Of a stretch of 64,000 nucleotides of DNA, positions 24,175 to 34,658 are shown piece after piece (position 1 is the stretch's first letter; each line of letters begins with the position of its first letter). The notes under the pieces were generated by a model. It worked only from the letters and a program-made list of their open reading frames with translations, did no database searches and had not been told where the DNA came from. The stretch covers positions 13,937,201 through 14,001,200 of the forward strand of contig JAVTVX010000016.1 of the NCBI GenBank assembly GCA_033439265.1, written 5' to 3'. The position numbers and the translations under genes were made by a program. Source of the stretch: Dillenia suffruticosa (Eukaryota > Streptophyta > Magnoliopsida > Dilleniales > Dilleniaceae).

Positions 24175-24475
24175 GCTTATCAATTAGAACTACCCCTTAG
24201 AATTAGAACGAATTCATAATGTTTTCCATATCTTGATATTAAAGAAGTATTTGCTAGATCCTTCCCATATACTTGAAATTCCTTCATTGAGTTGAGGGAA
24301 GATTTAAACTTTGGAGTCCAATTGATAGCCATCCTAGTGAAACAAATTAAGAGCTTGAGAAATAAGCAAATCCCAATTGTTAAGATCCTATAAAAGAAAA
24401 ACCATATTAAAGAGATGACTTGGGAATCTGAGGGGACAATGTGGAATCTGATTGAGGAATAATCATGTAATGATA
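24175..24475 (+). pseudogene. Gypsy integrase C-terminal remnant
   Basis: With stops, the plus strand reads LDIKEVFARSFPYT-like and IELREDLNFGVQLIAI, KQIKSLRNKQIPIVKIL and MTWESEG...LIEE. It matches the tail at 5149-5425 in the same order, so it is the same protein region from a related Gypsy element. It is followed by a polypurine tract and LTR start. Confidence 0.75.
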
Positions 24476-24496
24476 TTTTGAGGACAAAATTTACCT

Positions 24497-24511
24497 TTAG
24501 GGGGTAGGAAT
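24497..24511 (+). other. Polypurine tract
   Basis: TTTAGGGGGTAGGAAT directly precedes TGTAATACCG at 24512, copying the arrangement at 5481-5500. Confidence 0.6.
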
Positions 24512-26100
24512 TGTAATACCGAAAAAATTCGGTTGTGGTATTGACTTTAAAAAACCATTTGATATTTCAATACTTCGTAAAATGTGGGAAAATAATTAAA
24601 TTCGATGTAACTACAGATCATGTTCTTTGGGTTGTACAGAAATTTCCTTAGGCTCCCATTTTATAGGCTTTTAATTTTTAAGTTATCGGTCACCAGAGTG
24701 CTCTATACTTGGTAGAATTTGACTTTTCTATGAGAACTTGATTTGCTATCTCTCAACAGCAAACTTATGTTCATATCTCTTAGTACACCCCACAATCTCT
24801 TTGTAATCGTTACTTCTCAGTTATACGACTTGGTTAATTGAAAAAGTACTAGTACTTTGTGAAACACTCCCGGTTAAACCTCACGGTTAATTGAGAAAGT
24901 GTTGGGAATGTGTGGAACTCTCTTGATGGTTAACCGAGAAAGTACTAGTACCTTATGGAATTATCTTGACACTAAAAAAGTACGAGTACTTTGTGAAGCT
25001 CTCTCAGTTAAATCTTTTTCTCTTGGTGGAGTTCTGTTGGTCAGACTCTCTTGGTTGAGTCTCTCGGCCTAACCTTAAAGCAAGGTTTTTGTATTTTGTG
25101 TTATTTTTTCATAAATTATATCTTTCATTTTCAACTTTCTTTGCTCCTTGACAAACACATTTTTTCTCAAGAAAACATAATTTCAAGCACTTAAATTCAT
25201 ATGTTGAGCTTCCCAATAACCTAAAAAGATATATTGGCCACTTTGTGCAATTTAGAAGTGCGAGAGTGTTGCTAAACGAATATTAGAAATGGGTTTGAAG
25301 ATAAAAAGAAGAAGTGAGACTTTAAAACCCATGAACCCAAATATTTTACTCCACTTTCTAGACTTTTTTTCTCTCTTCTCCCAAACCCACTCGATTCACC
25401 ACTAAGTCTCTAGATTAAAAGTTCAAAACTATCCATCCAACTCTCCAAAATTAGATTTTAGCCTTGATTAGCCTTGATTTTGGAGAAGGGCTTGAGGAAC
25501 TAGAGTTGTCACAAAAATGGGAGAATCAAGGGGTTTGTTGTAACCCAAACCGGAAGGATCCTTTTGAAGATGACATTGAGGTATTATAATCTTCCTGTCG
25601 CAAGATTTAATTTGCCTAACTATTTGTTCACTTGGATTTGGAGGATAAAAGTACATTAAGTGAGAGAAAAATCAATTTGAATGTTAGGATTTTTGGGTTG
25701 ATTTAGATTGATTGATGTTGATGATTGTGAATATTTGATGATATTCATTAAGTGTTGGACAAAGCTGTTCGAGACAATGCCCTTGTTGGAGAAAAATTTG
25801 AAAATGACTACCGTCGCTAACACTGTGAATAGATGGATTGTTGTATTTATGAGTAAGAAATATTTTTCTTGATTTTTCTGCAAATGATTTTATTAAAATT
25901 GAATTTATATAATATTTTGTAAATGTTGAGTGTCTTCTAAAAAAATTTTGATTTGAGTTATGAAACCTATATACTTGCAAATGCATATCGTGCCCTGATG
26001 GATATTGTTATTGAATTCATGGATTGAGAAATTTTATTGATCTTTCCATGACACAAATTATGTTGTTTTTGTGAAATGGTACATGCTTGGTGTGTGAGTA
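24512..26100 (+). mobile_element. Gypsy LTR, start certain, end not placed
   Basis: TGTAATACCG at 24512 follows the polypurine tract and must be an LTR start. The next 1.5 kb has no coding homology and includes repeated GAGAAAGTACTAGTAC segments around 24840-25000. I could not find a terminal GTGACA/TTACA, so the right boundary given is a guess. Confidence 0.4.
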
Positions 26101-26366
26101 CCCATGTTTATGTGATAACTAGTTTAAACTTCCACAGACTAATTCAATGGGGCAACATGGAGAACTTGCTAGACTTGACAGTGTAGACATGGTAGAAAGA
26201 TACCCTCTAAGTTCCTGTTGGGCTAACTTGGTTGCACCACCTCGAAGGTCCCAAACTAATGTCAAGTTTAGGGTTGATGTTACGATTGATAATAAGTGAA
26301 AACTTCTTAATGGTTCCACCATTGGTTCGGACCAATCCATTGATGTAGAGATTTCGAGACAAACCC
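26101..26366. other. Unassigned, locally coding-like stretch
   Basis: The plus strand stays open for about 60 codons (GQHGELARLDSVDMVERY...) and the minus strand for 102 codons. Neither resembles a family I know. It may be a captured gene fragment or chance. It ends at the CACTA-type terminus. Confidence 0.3.
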
Positions 26367-27340
26367 CACTACTAGAAAACAAGGTATTAGCGAGGGAAAT
26401 ATCTGTCACTAAAATAAAAGATTCCATCGCTAAAGAGTATTACCAACAGAAATTACCATCACTAATGCCGTCTTTGAAAACCTCATCACTAAATATTTCT
26501 ATCATTAATCTGTCATTGAATATTCCGTCGTTGAAAATCTATTGCTAATTTCAAACTATTAGACATGGATTTGCAACGGCAATATTCTATTGTTGAAAAT
26601 CTGTCACTAATCCGTCGATAATTTTAAATTATTTTAAATCTGTCACAAATTAGCAACAGAATATTTTCATCACTAAAAATCTATCGCTAATCTGTCGTTG
26701 ATATATATATAGACAATTAACAACATCACAAATAGATTAGTGATGGATAAGTTAGCAATTGAAATTTTTCGTCACTGATGCATCTACACTATGAGCTAAT
26801 TCAGCGACAGATTAGCGATATAACATTTAGAATTGTGTATAAAAAGTAATTGATAGACCTATTAACCTATAATTCGATCAACCTGTTATATCACAGTTCT
26901 CATACTATGAACTATTTTACAAACTATTCTATTTGATAGATATAAAAAGTAACTATATTAGTTGCATACAATACAAAAAATCTCAAGTTACCAAGTACAG
27001 TGTATACATAAAAAATTTCATAAAATGAACTACAATCCGTAATATTCAATACCATAAAAGTCAAGAACATATAACTAAAATCATCAATGTCGGAGAGATG
27101 AGTGATTAGAATCTAGTGACTGAGTGTTACTAGGTTAGGTGGTGTATGTTGGATACCTATTTGTGTGAGTATGTCAGGAATTTGTGCCTTAATTTGCTCC
27201 CTCACTCGACTTTGCACTTGTTCTAAAATTTGGCTCTACATGTTCTCCATCATTTGACTTCTCATTTCCTCTATCATTATATCTACCTCCTCCTTAGTAT
27301 ATATCTGAGAGAAATGCATGCATGGAGATGAAGTGGTACT
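26367..27340 (-). mobile_element. CACTA-type DNA transposon end
   Basis: CACTACTAGAAAAC at 26367 closely matches the CACTACAAGAAAA terminal inverted repeat of plant CACTA elements. Behind it are about 450 bp of subterminal motifs (ATCGCTAA, GTCACTAATCCGTCG, CCGTCGTTGAAAATC) that flip orientation after about 26710 (TTAGTGATGG, GACAGATTAGCG). Further right is a coding remnant. The opposite terminus is not found; the Copia element at 27790 may lie in it. Confidence 0.6.
27108..27318 (-). pseudogene. Coiled-coil C-terminal exon of a CACTA-type transposase ORF
   Basis: On the minus strand: QIYTKEEVDIMIEEMRSQM, a stop, then SQILEQVQSRVREQIKAQIP and DILTQIGIQHTPPN. A strongly charged heptad-like helix ending a frame near the element end is characteristic of plant En/Spm-like ORFs. 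One TAG interrupts it. The assignment rests on style plus the nearby CACTA terminus, not on catalytic motifs. Confidence 0.45.
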
Positions 27341-27784
27341 AGAGAAATTTAAGGTCAGTATGTCATCAACTCTCTCTCCAAAACCATATAAACATCCCTT
27401 CACTGGACCTCAGTCACCTCACAAGATTTACAAGGCAAACTTTGCTAGCAAAATCCAAAATCAAACTGGAGATTAATAGGACTTCAAGTCACATTCTCCT
27501 CAAACAAGATTTAGTAATTTAGTAATTTACAATAATTAAACATGTTTTTGTTTTCACATTTTGTAGATTCATAATATGGGAAAGTTTTACAAAAACTTAT
27601 AGAAGCCCTAGCTTTTCTAACTATAGCCTCTGTAGCCACTACAAATCACCATATTTAAAAGCCAATTCAAATAGCCACCACTATGGATCACAACATCTAA
27701 ATCAATTCAAACAATTACAGTGTTTCTGGTAATGATGTAAAAAGGACCAAGACTAGAAAAACTCAATAAATCTTTCTTGATCAT
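27341..27784. other. Gene-less stretch left of Copia 4
   Basis: No feature recognised. It should be continuous with 32212 onward before the Copia 4 insertion. Confidence 0.5.
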
Positions 27785-27789
27785 TAAAC

Positions 27790-27996
27790 TGTTGGTGTAG
27801 AATAGAGGAGGGACTTTTCAACTTTACAAAATATTTCTCACACTTTATTTATTCAAGATGAATATAATTTATACAATACTTTATAACTGACACTCATTGG
27901 AATTTGAAACATTTTGGAACTCACAAAGAAACCTTTGACATTCCCAACTAAATACATATTATTTATTTTAATTAAAACAAGTTTACGTTTCCAACA
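27790..27996 (-). repeat. Copia 4 3' LTR
   Basis: TGTTGGTGTAGAATAG at the left end and GTTTACGTTTCCAACA at the right end; TGTTGG/CCAACA is the terminal inverted repeat. On the element strand it follows the polypurine tract. Confidence 0.95.
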
Positions 27997-28011
27997 CCCC
28001 CTCTTAAACTT
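27997..28011 (-). other. Copia 4 polypurine tract
   Basis: The minus strand reads AAGTTTAAGAGGGGG immediately before the LTR start TGTTGG. Confidence 0.85.
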
Positions 28012-28016
28012 ATAAT

Positions 28017-29365
28017 TCAACCTTTGATAACTCCAAGAGTAGCTCTCAACCTGCAAAAATCTTCAAACTTTAGAGTTTTTGTAAATATGTCAGCAACTTG
28101 ATCTTTAGATAACATATGCTTGAGCTGAATCACCTTCTTCGCAATGCATTCTCGGATTTAATGGTACTTGGTGTCGATATGCTTCCTTCTGTCACGAAAA
28201 ACTGGATTTTTTCCCAAGGCTATTGCTAATTTGTTATGAACAAAAATATCAGTAGCCCCATCTTGTTCAAACGTTAGAACCTTTAGAAGGCTCCTCATCC
28301 AAATGGCATGACAAACACAGAAAGCTGCTGCAACATACTCAGCCTCACAGGTTGAAAGAGTGACAATTTGTTGTTTTGAACTCCAAGCAAATGCAGTCGC
28401 ACCCATAAAGAAAACAAAACCACTTGTACTTTTTCGATCATCAACATCTCCTCCCCAATCACTGTCACTAAACCTATACAATCTGAAATCATTTGCAGCA
28501 GTATAAAATAAACCATAATCCAATGTTCCTTTAATATATCGAAGAATTCTCTTAGCTACCTTCATGTGAGTTAGAGTTGAAGCTTCCATGTATCGACTAA
28601 TGACACCAACACCATACAAAATATCCGACCTTGTACAAGTCAAAAACCGCAGCCTTCCAACTAATATTCTAAACATCGTTGGATTTACCTTTTCCGCATT
28701 GTCAAACTTTGAGAACTTGATTCTACACTCCACAGGTATAGTAACTGAATTGATTTTATCCATCTTGAACTCTTTCAAGATTGCTTCTGCATAAGTCCTC
28801 TGAGAGAGAAAAATCCCTTCTTCACTTTGCTTAACCTCAATTCCAAGGTAATAGGACATAAGTCCCAAATCAGTCATCTCAAATTTTTCAGACATTTTTC
28901 TTTTGAATTCTTCAACCATCTTCAAATTACTACTTGTGAAAATCAAGTCATCAGCATATAAACACACATACATAATCTCTCTAACTTGTGACTTCTTCAC
29001 ATATAAAGCATGTTCATAAGGGCACTTAAAAAACCCATTTTTCTGAAAATATTTATCAATGCATGTATACCAGGCTCTTGGAGCTTGTTTGAGGCTGTAT
29101 AAAGTTTTTTTCAATCTTAGCACATTCTCTTCTTGACCATTAACAATATAACCCAATGGTTGCTGCACATAGACTTCTTCTTCCAGCGTGTCATTCAAGA
29201 AGATAGATTTTACATCCATTTGAAAAATCTTCCAATTTTGTTGAGCAGCCTAAGACATAATTAGCCAGATAGTTTCAAAGCGAGCTACTAGTGCAAAGAC
29301 TTCATCATAATCGATTCCGGCTTTTTTGGGTGAATCCCTTTGCAACAAGCCGAGATTTGTATTTT
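28017..29365 (-). pseudogene. Copia 4 reverse transcriptase and RNase H
   Basis: The long frame at 28158-29219 (353 codons) holds the RT palm, from MDVKSIFLNDTLEEEVYV through LKQAPRAWY to the catalytic YADDLIF with both Asp present. It continues to RNase H: FSDSDWGGDVDDRKSTSG, WSSKQQ, LSTCEAEYVAA. A TAA after KYH at 28155 cuts off the tail (IRECIAKK...VADIFTKTL), which continues to a natural stop at 28017. Upstream of 29219 the RT entry (DYDEVFALVARFETI) is readable with stops and a frame change near 29340. RT catalysis residues look intact, but the protein cannot be translated whole. Confidence 0.9.
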
Positions 29366-30985
29366 TCAAACTTCGCATACAAGGAGGCCTCTCAGAGGAG
29401 CTTTGAGGGGAAAAATCTGCTTGATTTGATTGAGGTGTATGTAGAGGAGTTTGTGACGTAGTGGTAGCAGCTTGATTTGTTTGAGATCTCGTGGAGGAGT
29501 CTGTGATGTAGTAGCAGCAATAACAACTTGGTCTGGAGATTGATCTGCATAAACAAAATTATCAAACAAAGGAATAAAGTTATAATTTTCATCTTGAGGA
29601 ATATTCCATTCTCAAGAGCCATCTTCATCAAACTCTACATCTCTGCTGATGATAATTTTTCCATTCTGAGGATTATAAAATTTGTAACCCTTAGAATGTT
29701 TTGCGTATCCTATGAATACGAGCATTTCACTTTTATCGTCCAATTTGCTTCTTGTCTCGTCCGGAACATGAACATAACCAATACTGCCGAATACTCTTAA
29801 GTGTGAAATATTTGGTTTTTTCCTGCTCCATGCTTCTTGTGGAGTTATTTGCTTCAATCTCATTGTGGGACTTCTATTTTTCAGATAGATTGCACATGCA
29901 ACTGCCTCAGCCCAAAACTCTTTTGGCATTCTATTGCCTTTCAGCATACTACGAGCCATGTTAAGGATGGTTCTGTTTTTTCATTCCACCACACCGTTCT
30001 GTTGAGGTGACCTTGGAACAGTCAATGAGTGTCGGATACCATGATGATCACAAAATTGATTAAACTTTTGTGATGTGAACTCTCCTTCTCGATCAGTTCG
30101 AATGACTCTAATTAAGTAGCCCCTTTCATTCTCAACTTGAATTTTGAATATTTTGAAAACTTCAAATGTCTCAGATTTTTCCTTCGAAAAATAAACCCAA
30201 GTTTTGCGAGAATAGTCATCAACAAACAATAAAAAATACCTGCTCTTCCCATACGAATTTGGGTTGAAAGGCCCACATATATCAGCATGTATCAAATCAA
30301 GTGGTTGTGAGACTCGAGAGAAAGACTCCTTCGGAAAACTTTTCCTGGTTTGCTTACCGTACATACAACCTTCACATATTTGATTGGGATGGCTTATGGG
30401 AGGTAAACCATACACTAACCGTTTCTTGGACAGTAACTCCAATCCACCAAAATTCAAGTGACCCATCCTATGATGCCACAGCCATGATGTATCGCCTGCA
30501 GTAGCCTTTAAACACTTGGGAATATCAGTGTTGATCTTCAGTTTAAACATATTGTTCTTTGATAATGGCACTTTTACAATCAGTCTTCCTTTTTCATCTT
30601 TCATAACAAGCCCATTCTAGTTCATCATTATCCCATATCCCTTTGCCAAAAGCTGTCCAATACTCAAAATATTTGTTTTTAAGGCAGGAACATAATAAAC
30701 ATGAGAGATAAATTGGTGATTTCCATTCTTCAATCATATAAGAATATCTCCTTTGCCCATGACAGGAACAGTAGTTTTATCACCAAAAGACATGTTACTT
30801 TTAACTGATTCATCAAGATTACAAAACAAATCTTTGTTACCTGTCATATGATTGTTGGCTCCAGAGTCAAGATACCAAAACTCTAGATTTCTTTCCTCAT
30901 TTTTGTTACAAGTCATTAGCAAGGTGGACTCTTCATTTTCCACGACCTCAACAAAATTTGCCTTCTCATTTTTGTTGAAATGCAT
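29366..30985 (-). pseudogene. Copia 4 protease and integrase
   Basis: Protease lies at 30734-30985 with YLDSGANNHMTG, close to the usual DSGASNHM active site. The GAG-pre-integrase domain follows (HRMGHLNFGGLELLSK, ICEGCMYGKQ). The integrase core at 29981-30604 has DICGPF, FVDDYSRKTWVYF, IRTDREGEF and SPQQNGVVE. The next codon is TGA where Copia integrases have Arg (VVERKNRT), which fits a CGA to TGA change. The C-terminal part resumes at 29959 (MARSMLKGN...FWAEAVACAIYL) and ends at another TGA near 29610. Between about 29390 and 29600, linker sequence is compressed and the N-terminal part of RT is missing, implying a deletion. Confidence 0.9.
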
Positions 30986-31911
30986 TTTACAGTCTGCAGT
31001 AAAGTGATTCCATCCTTGACAATTGTAACATTGTATACTAGATGCTCGACCACGGCCTCTTTGAAACCAGCCACCTCTACCGCGTCCTCTTGATTTTTGT
31101 TGCTAAACATCTAGTTCCTCATTATCAGTGAAATTTCTGCCTCCTCTGCCTCTTCCACGTCCTTCTCGAGTCCAGCCTCGACCTTTTCCACTTAGTCTTC
31201 CTCGACTTCGGCCTCTGCTTTGTCTGCCAGCAAATTGTTGTTTTGCATCTTCCTTTTCATTGATATTTAATTTAGCTTGTAATACTTGGGCGACAGACTC
31301 TTCTCTTTTCTTCAATCTTTCTTCATGGGCTTGTAAAGAACCTAAAAGTTGATCAATTGACATTTGCTCCAAATCATGTGACTCTTCGATTGCAATCACA
31401 ACAAAATCAAATTTTGGAATCAACGAACGAAGAATTTTTTCAATCACATGAACATCGTCCTTCATTTCTCCATATCTTCTTAGTTGATTAACAATTACCA
31501 AAACTCTATTAAAATATTCTTCAACAGATTCAGAGTTCTTCATTTTTAGATTTTCATACTCACCTCTCATGGTTTACAGACGTACTTTAATGACTTTGTC
31601 TTTTCCTTTAAAGGAATTTTGAAGGACCTCTCGTGTACCCTTTGCACTTGTTGCAGAAGAAACCTTTTCAAACTACTCTCATCCAAACACATATGGATAA
31701 GAGTAAGAGCTTGCCGGTCTTTCTTCTTAGCCTTCTGCAAAGCGTCTCTTTGTGTAGTCGTCATTGCTCCCTTGTTCTCAGGCTGATCACGGCCCTTCTC
31801 AATAATGTCCCATACATCTTGGGATCCAAGTAGTGCTTTCATTCTGATGCACCAGTTGTCATAATTTTCTTTGGTGAGTTTTGGAAATTGGAAGGGAAAC
31901 ATTCCATTCAT
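30986..31911 (-). pseudogene. Copia 4 gag
   Basis: Starts MNGMFPFQFPKLTKENYDNW at 31911. The CA-like region has YDNWCIRMKALLG and DVWDIIEKG. A single-base frame change near 31680, and TAA at about 31576, disrupt the middle; the frame resumes with [12 protein letters not shown] at 31570. The C-terminal Arg/Gly-rich linker ([12 protein letters not shown]) precedes a zinc knuckle that is intact in a third frame (CYNCQGWNHFTADC at about 30990-31032). Confidence 0.85.
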
Positions 31912-31985
31912 CTTGTTTCAAGAGGAGGGTTCTGATTTTTTGTAAAGTGACGTGAGGGCTTCTTTTTTTTTTTTTTTTTTTTTTT

Positions 31986-31997
31986 GCTCTGATACCA
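31986..31997 (-). other. Copia 4 primer-binding site
   Basis: The minus strand reads TGGTATCAGAGC, complementary to the 3' end of plant initiator Met tRNA, three bases after the 5' LTR end. Confidence 0.95.
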
Positions 31998-32000
31998 CTT

Positions 32001-32206
32001 TGTTGGTGTAGAATAGAGGAGGGACTCTTCAACTTCACAAAATATTTCTCACACTTTATTCATTCAAGATGAATATAATTTATACAATACTTTGTAACTA
32101 ACACTCATTGGAATTTGAAACATTTTGGAACTCACAAAGAGACCTTTGACATTCCCAACTAAATACAATTATTTATTTTAATTAAAACAAGTTTACGTTT
32201 CCAACA
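32001..32206 (-). repeat. Copia 4 5' LTR
   Basis: Same ends as the 3' LTR (TGTTGG...CCAACA), 206 bp. It is followed by the second TAAAC copy. Confidence 0.95.
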
Positions 32207-32211
32207 TAAAC

Positions 32212-32944
32212 AACCATCAAGTGCAAAAGTTAGTGGTAGATAATGGAAACAATTAGTCACCTATACTGCATGATAATTATTATCAAGTCTGGTTATGCAT
32301 AAAACAAGGAATGATTAACAGATTTGTTTTGCTAAATATCAAATGTAGTTTCCCTTGTCCACTGTCCAACAAAAATCTGACATGAAGTCCCATACCTCTA
32401 TTATCCCCCCCCCAAAAAAACCAAAAATAAAATAAAATAACAATCTCCACAAGTGTTTGCATGGCTACACCTCAAGAAGACTACCTAGGGAAGATCTGAC
32501 ATGAAGTCCCATACCTCTATTAAGAAGATCAGGTAGTTTGCTCAGAAGGCTATGGGAACAAAGAACATTCATTTCCATATCAAGCTAAATATGACAAATC
32601 TGATCCTAGGGAATCCTAACTGCCCCAAGAAGGTTTAGGGTTTCGATTGCAAGCAAGAGAAATGCAAAGGAAGAACTCTACTCTTTCGTTGCTATAGTGG
32701 TACTCCTACCCAAAGGACTGAAAGGGATTGAGCACCATGGAAATTATCTCTTAGTTGGGTAGATATATGCTCTTATGGGCATAACATGATTTCAGATATT
32801 AGCTCATCTTAGTTTTGTTTACTTTTATAATTTCTCTTGGTTGTAGCGGGACTCCAGTTCTAGTGTTCTAGTGTTCTATGTTCTAAATTTGCAAAAAAAA
32901 TAAATAAAACTAAAGAAATAAATGGACAAAAACAAGAAACATAC
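32212..32944. other. Flank between Copia 4 and the DEK pseudogene
   Basis: No further DEK-like exon could be recognised here, although later introns or the 3' part of that pseudogene are expected. The 29-bp segment ATCTGACATGAAGTCCCATA... occurs at 32374-32402 and again at 32494-32522, a direct repeat with 120-bp spacing. Confidence 0.6.
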
Positions 32945-34265
32945 CGTTTCGTATATCTTTCAGTGTAGTACCACGGCCCTGAAATTTCTAAGGTTGATTA
33001 TCAGATCAATTTTAACCAGAGGTGAAAGGGCAAGCCCATGGACTATGATTCCAGAAAAACAGAAAAGAGGAACACCTTTTCAATATGAAATTCTTTGACT
33101 GCATCCCTCTCAATAGATGCCACAAGCCTTTCGACGAACAGGGTGGTCAAGAGCAGGCATTACGGGAGTCTTTGGCTTAGGTGTCTTTTTGAGTTGCACT
33201 TTCTTTGTCTTATCGCTTGCTTTCTCTGCACCACCCTTCACTTTGTCGCGCTTCTTTGACCCTTTCTCTTCTTTATCATCTTCTTTCTCTTCCTCTTTAG
33301 TTTGTTCTTCCTCCCCACCGTTTCGTTTTCTCGCTTCCTTCTCCTCTTCAATCCATTTTCACCCTCCTTATCCTCAGCTTACTTTCCTCCTTCACTTTAG
33401 CCTCTTTCTTGGGCCTTTTCTCTTCCCTGTTTTCCTTCTCTTTTTGGACTACTTTATCTTCATCTATTTTTTCAACCTCCTCAACTTTCTCATCACCCTT
33501 CTTGTTTTCTACCATTTCCTTTGCTCCATCACTTCCACCTCCCCTCTTTTTTCAGTAACAATAGCATCACCACCCGCCTTCTTCGGCTCACCATTCTCCA
33601 CTGGAGCCACCTCGGCAACCTTCTTGTCCTCACCCATAATTTAGAAACTTAAATTAAATGCTCCAACTCGAACACCTTCCTTAAAAACAAACTAAAATGT
33701 AGCAGTAAAACATGAAAATCCCTTTGTAGTCAAATTAAACTCAAAAACTAGCAAACATGTTTTGCAAGTAAATCATAGGAATAAACTAAAGTCAAAAATT
33801 TTAAGAATAAAGAGAAATGATTATAAAATTTAACATAACTAGTCTTTTGGTTGGGGGAGGGGTCAAAATCCAAAATTGGAAGGAAGAATCAGCATTACAT
33901 TATGCATTAAATTCTAAGTAATGTAACCTAAACAAGATTATATGCGGTCCCAAGATCTACAAAAGCATGAAGAGCTATAAGCAAAACATACAAAAACATT
34001 AAAAACAACTATGAAACATCAGCTAGAGAACCAAATTCTTCGGAAAGATTTCTAAACCCTAACTCTCAAAAAAACAAGGCATGATCATGAGAGAGATGGA
34101 GAGAGAGAAAGTGAAACAAGAGCTGAATTAAAAACCAGAAACCTAATAGAAATTCCAGACAAATTCAAAGCAAGTAACACGAGAAATTCAAACTTACACA
34201 AAAATTGAAAACTTATTCGAGCGAGAGTGAAGGTTTTCCCTCGAGTTCAACTCTCTCTCTCTCTC
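32945..34265 (-). pseudogene. DEK-like chromatin protein pseudogene with retained introns
   Basis: Minus strand. A non-coding first exon (about 34265-34198, CT-rich) ends at a consensus donor GTAAGT (34197). Intron 1 runs to an AG at 33692. The start codon is at 33637 (MGEDKKVAEVAPVENGEPKK). A long Lys/Glu-rich region follows, as in plant DEK proteins, but in three frames: changes are near 33541 and 33350, and about 14 bases are missing near 33125. The conserved segment VERLVASIERDAVKEFHIEK ends at donor GTGTTC (33075). A 97-bp intron leads to a 34-bp exon (32978-32945) continuing GRGTTLKDIRN, which fits the family motif GTPLKDIPN. Retained introns show a DNA-level duplicate, not a retrocopy. 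Plant DEK proteins bind chromatin; this copy should be dead unless the frame changes are sequence errors. Confidence 0.8.
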
Positions 34266-34658
34266 TCTAAAAATACTCTTCAGAGGATAGAATTATTATT
34301 TGTTTTCTTTATTATTTTTTTAGTCTTTTTTGGACTAAAAGAGGGAGCTTTTGGGTTCGGACTTCAAATCTAGATTTTAAAAGCAGTTAAATAAATGTCA
34401 TGTTGGGTGAACATGTCAGAATTTCATAGATCTCTAAAGCCAAAGATATAAATGGACAGACCGGATTTGTTTCCGTATGCAGTTTTGAAAATGAGGGCTA
34501 CGATTTGATATTCCCTAACGCTGATCTCCAGTTATACATAATTTAATTTTAAAATTTCTAAATCTTCAAAATGAGTTGAGTTCTCTAATATAAGACATGA
34601 GACATGAGACATGAGGCCCTTTTTAGTGTCATAATTTTAGGTTTACAATTACTTAAAT
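34266..34658. other. Upstream flank of the DEK pseudogene
   Basis: AT-rich, no clear TATA element. A triple ATGAGACATGAGACATGAG repeat lies at about 34596-34616. Confidence 0.5.

Larger units (their letters stand above)
24050..27110 (+). repeat. 47-bp direct repeat pair
   Basis: The segment starting CAAGAACATATAACTAAAAT and ending GAGAGATGAGTGATTAGA occurs at about 24050-24097 and 27062-27110 with two substitutions. Flanks differ on both sides. The right copy lies just after the CACTA-type coding remnant on the minus strand, so the left copy may be a displaced scrap of that element. Confidence 0.8.
27785..32211 (-). mobile_element. Copia 4: structurally complete LTR retrotransposon with target duplication
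   Basis: The element spans 27790-32206 (4417 bp) and is flanked by the identical pentamer TAAAC (27785-27789 and 32207-32211). It has two LTRs of about 207 bp, a primer-binding site, a polypurine tract and one gag-pol coding region on the minus strand. The LTRs differ by six substitutions and one single-base gap by my count, so it is a relatively young insertion. Coding is disrupted by a gag frameshift, several stops and a deletion before RT, so it cannot move by itself. Confidence 0.95.

Noticed and set aside
26119..26427. 102-codon minus frame with Ser/Leu-rich sequence
   Set aside because: No family resemblance, and its start crosses the CACTA terminus; kept only as an unassigned stretch.
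33117..33644. 175-codon plus-strand open frame
   Set aside because: It is the antisense shadow of the Lys/Glu-rich DEK-like pseudogene on the minus strand.
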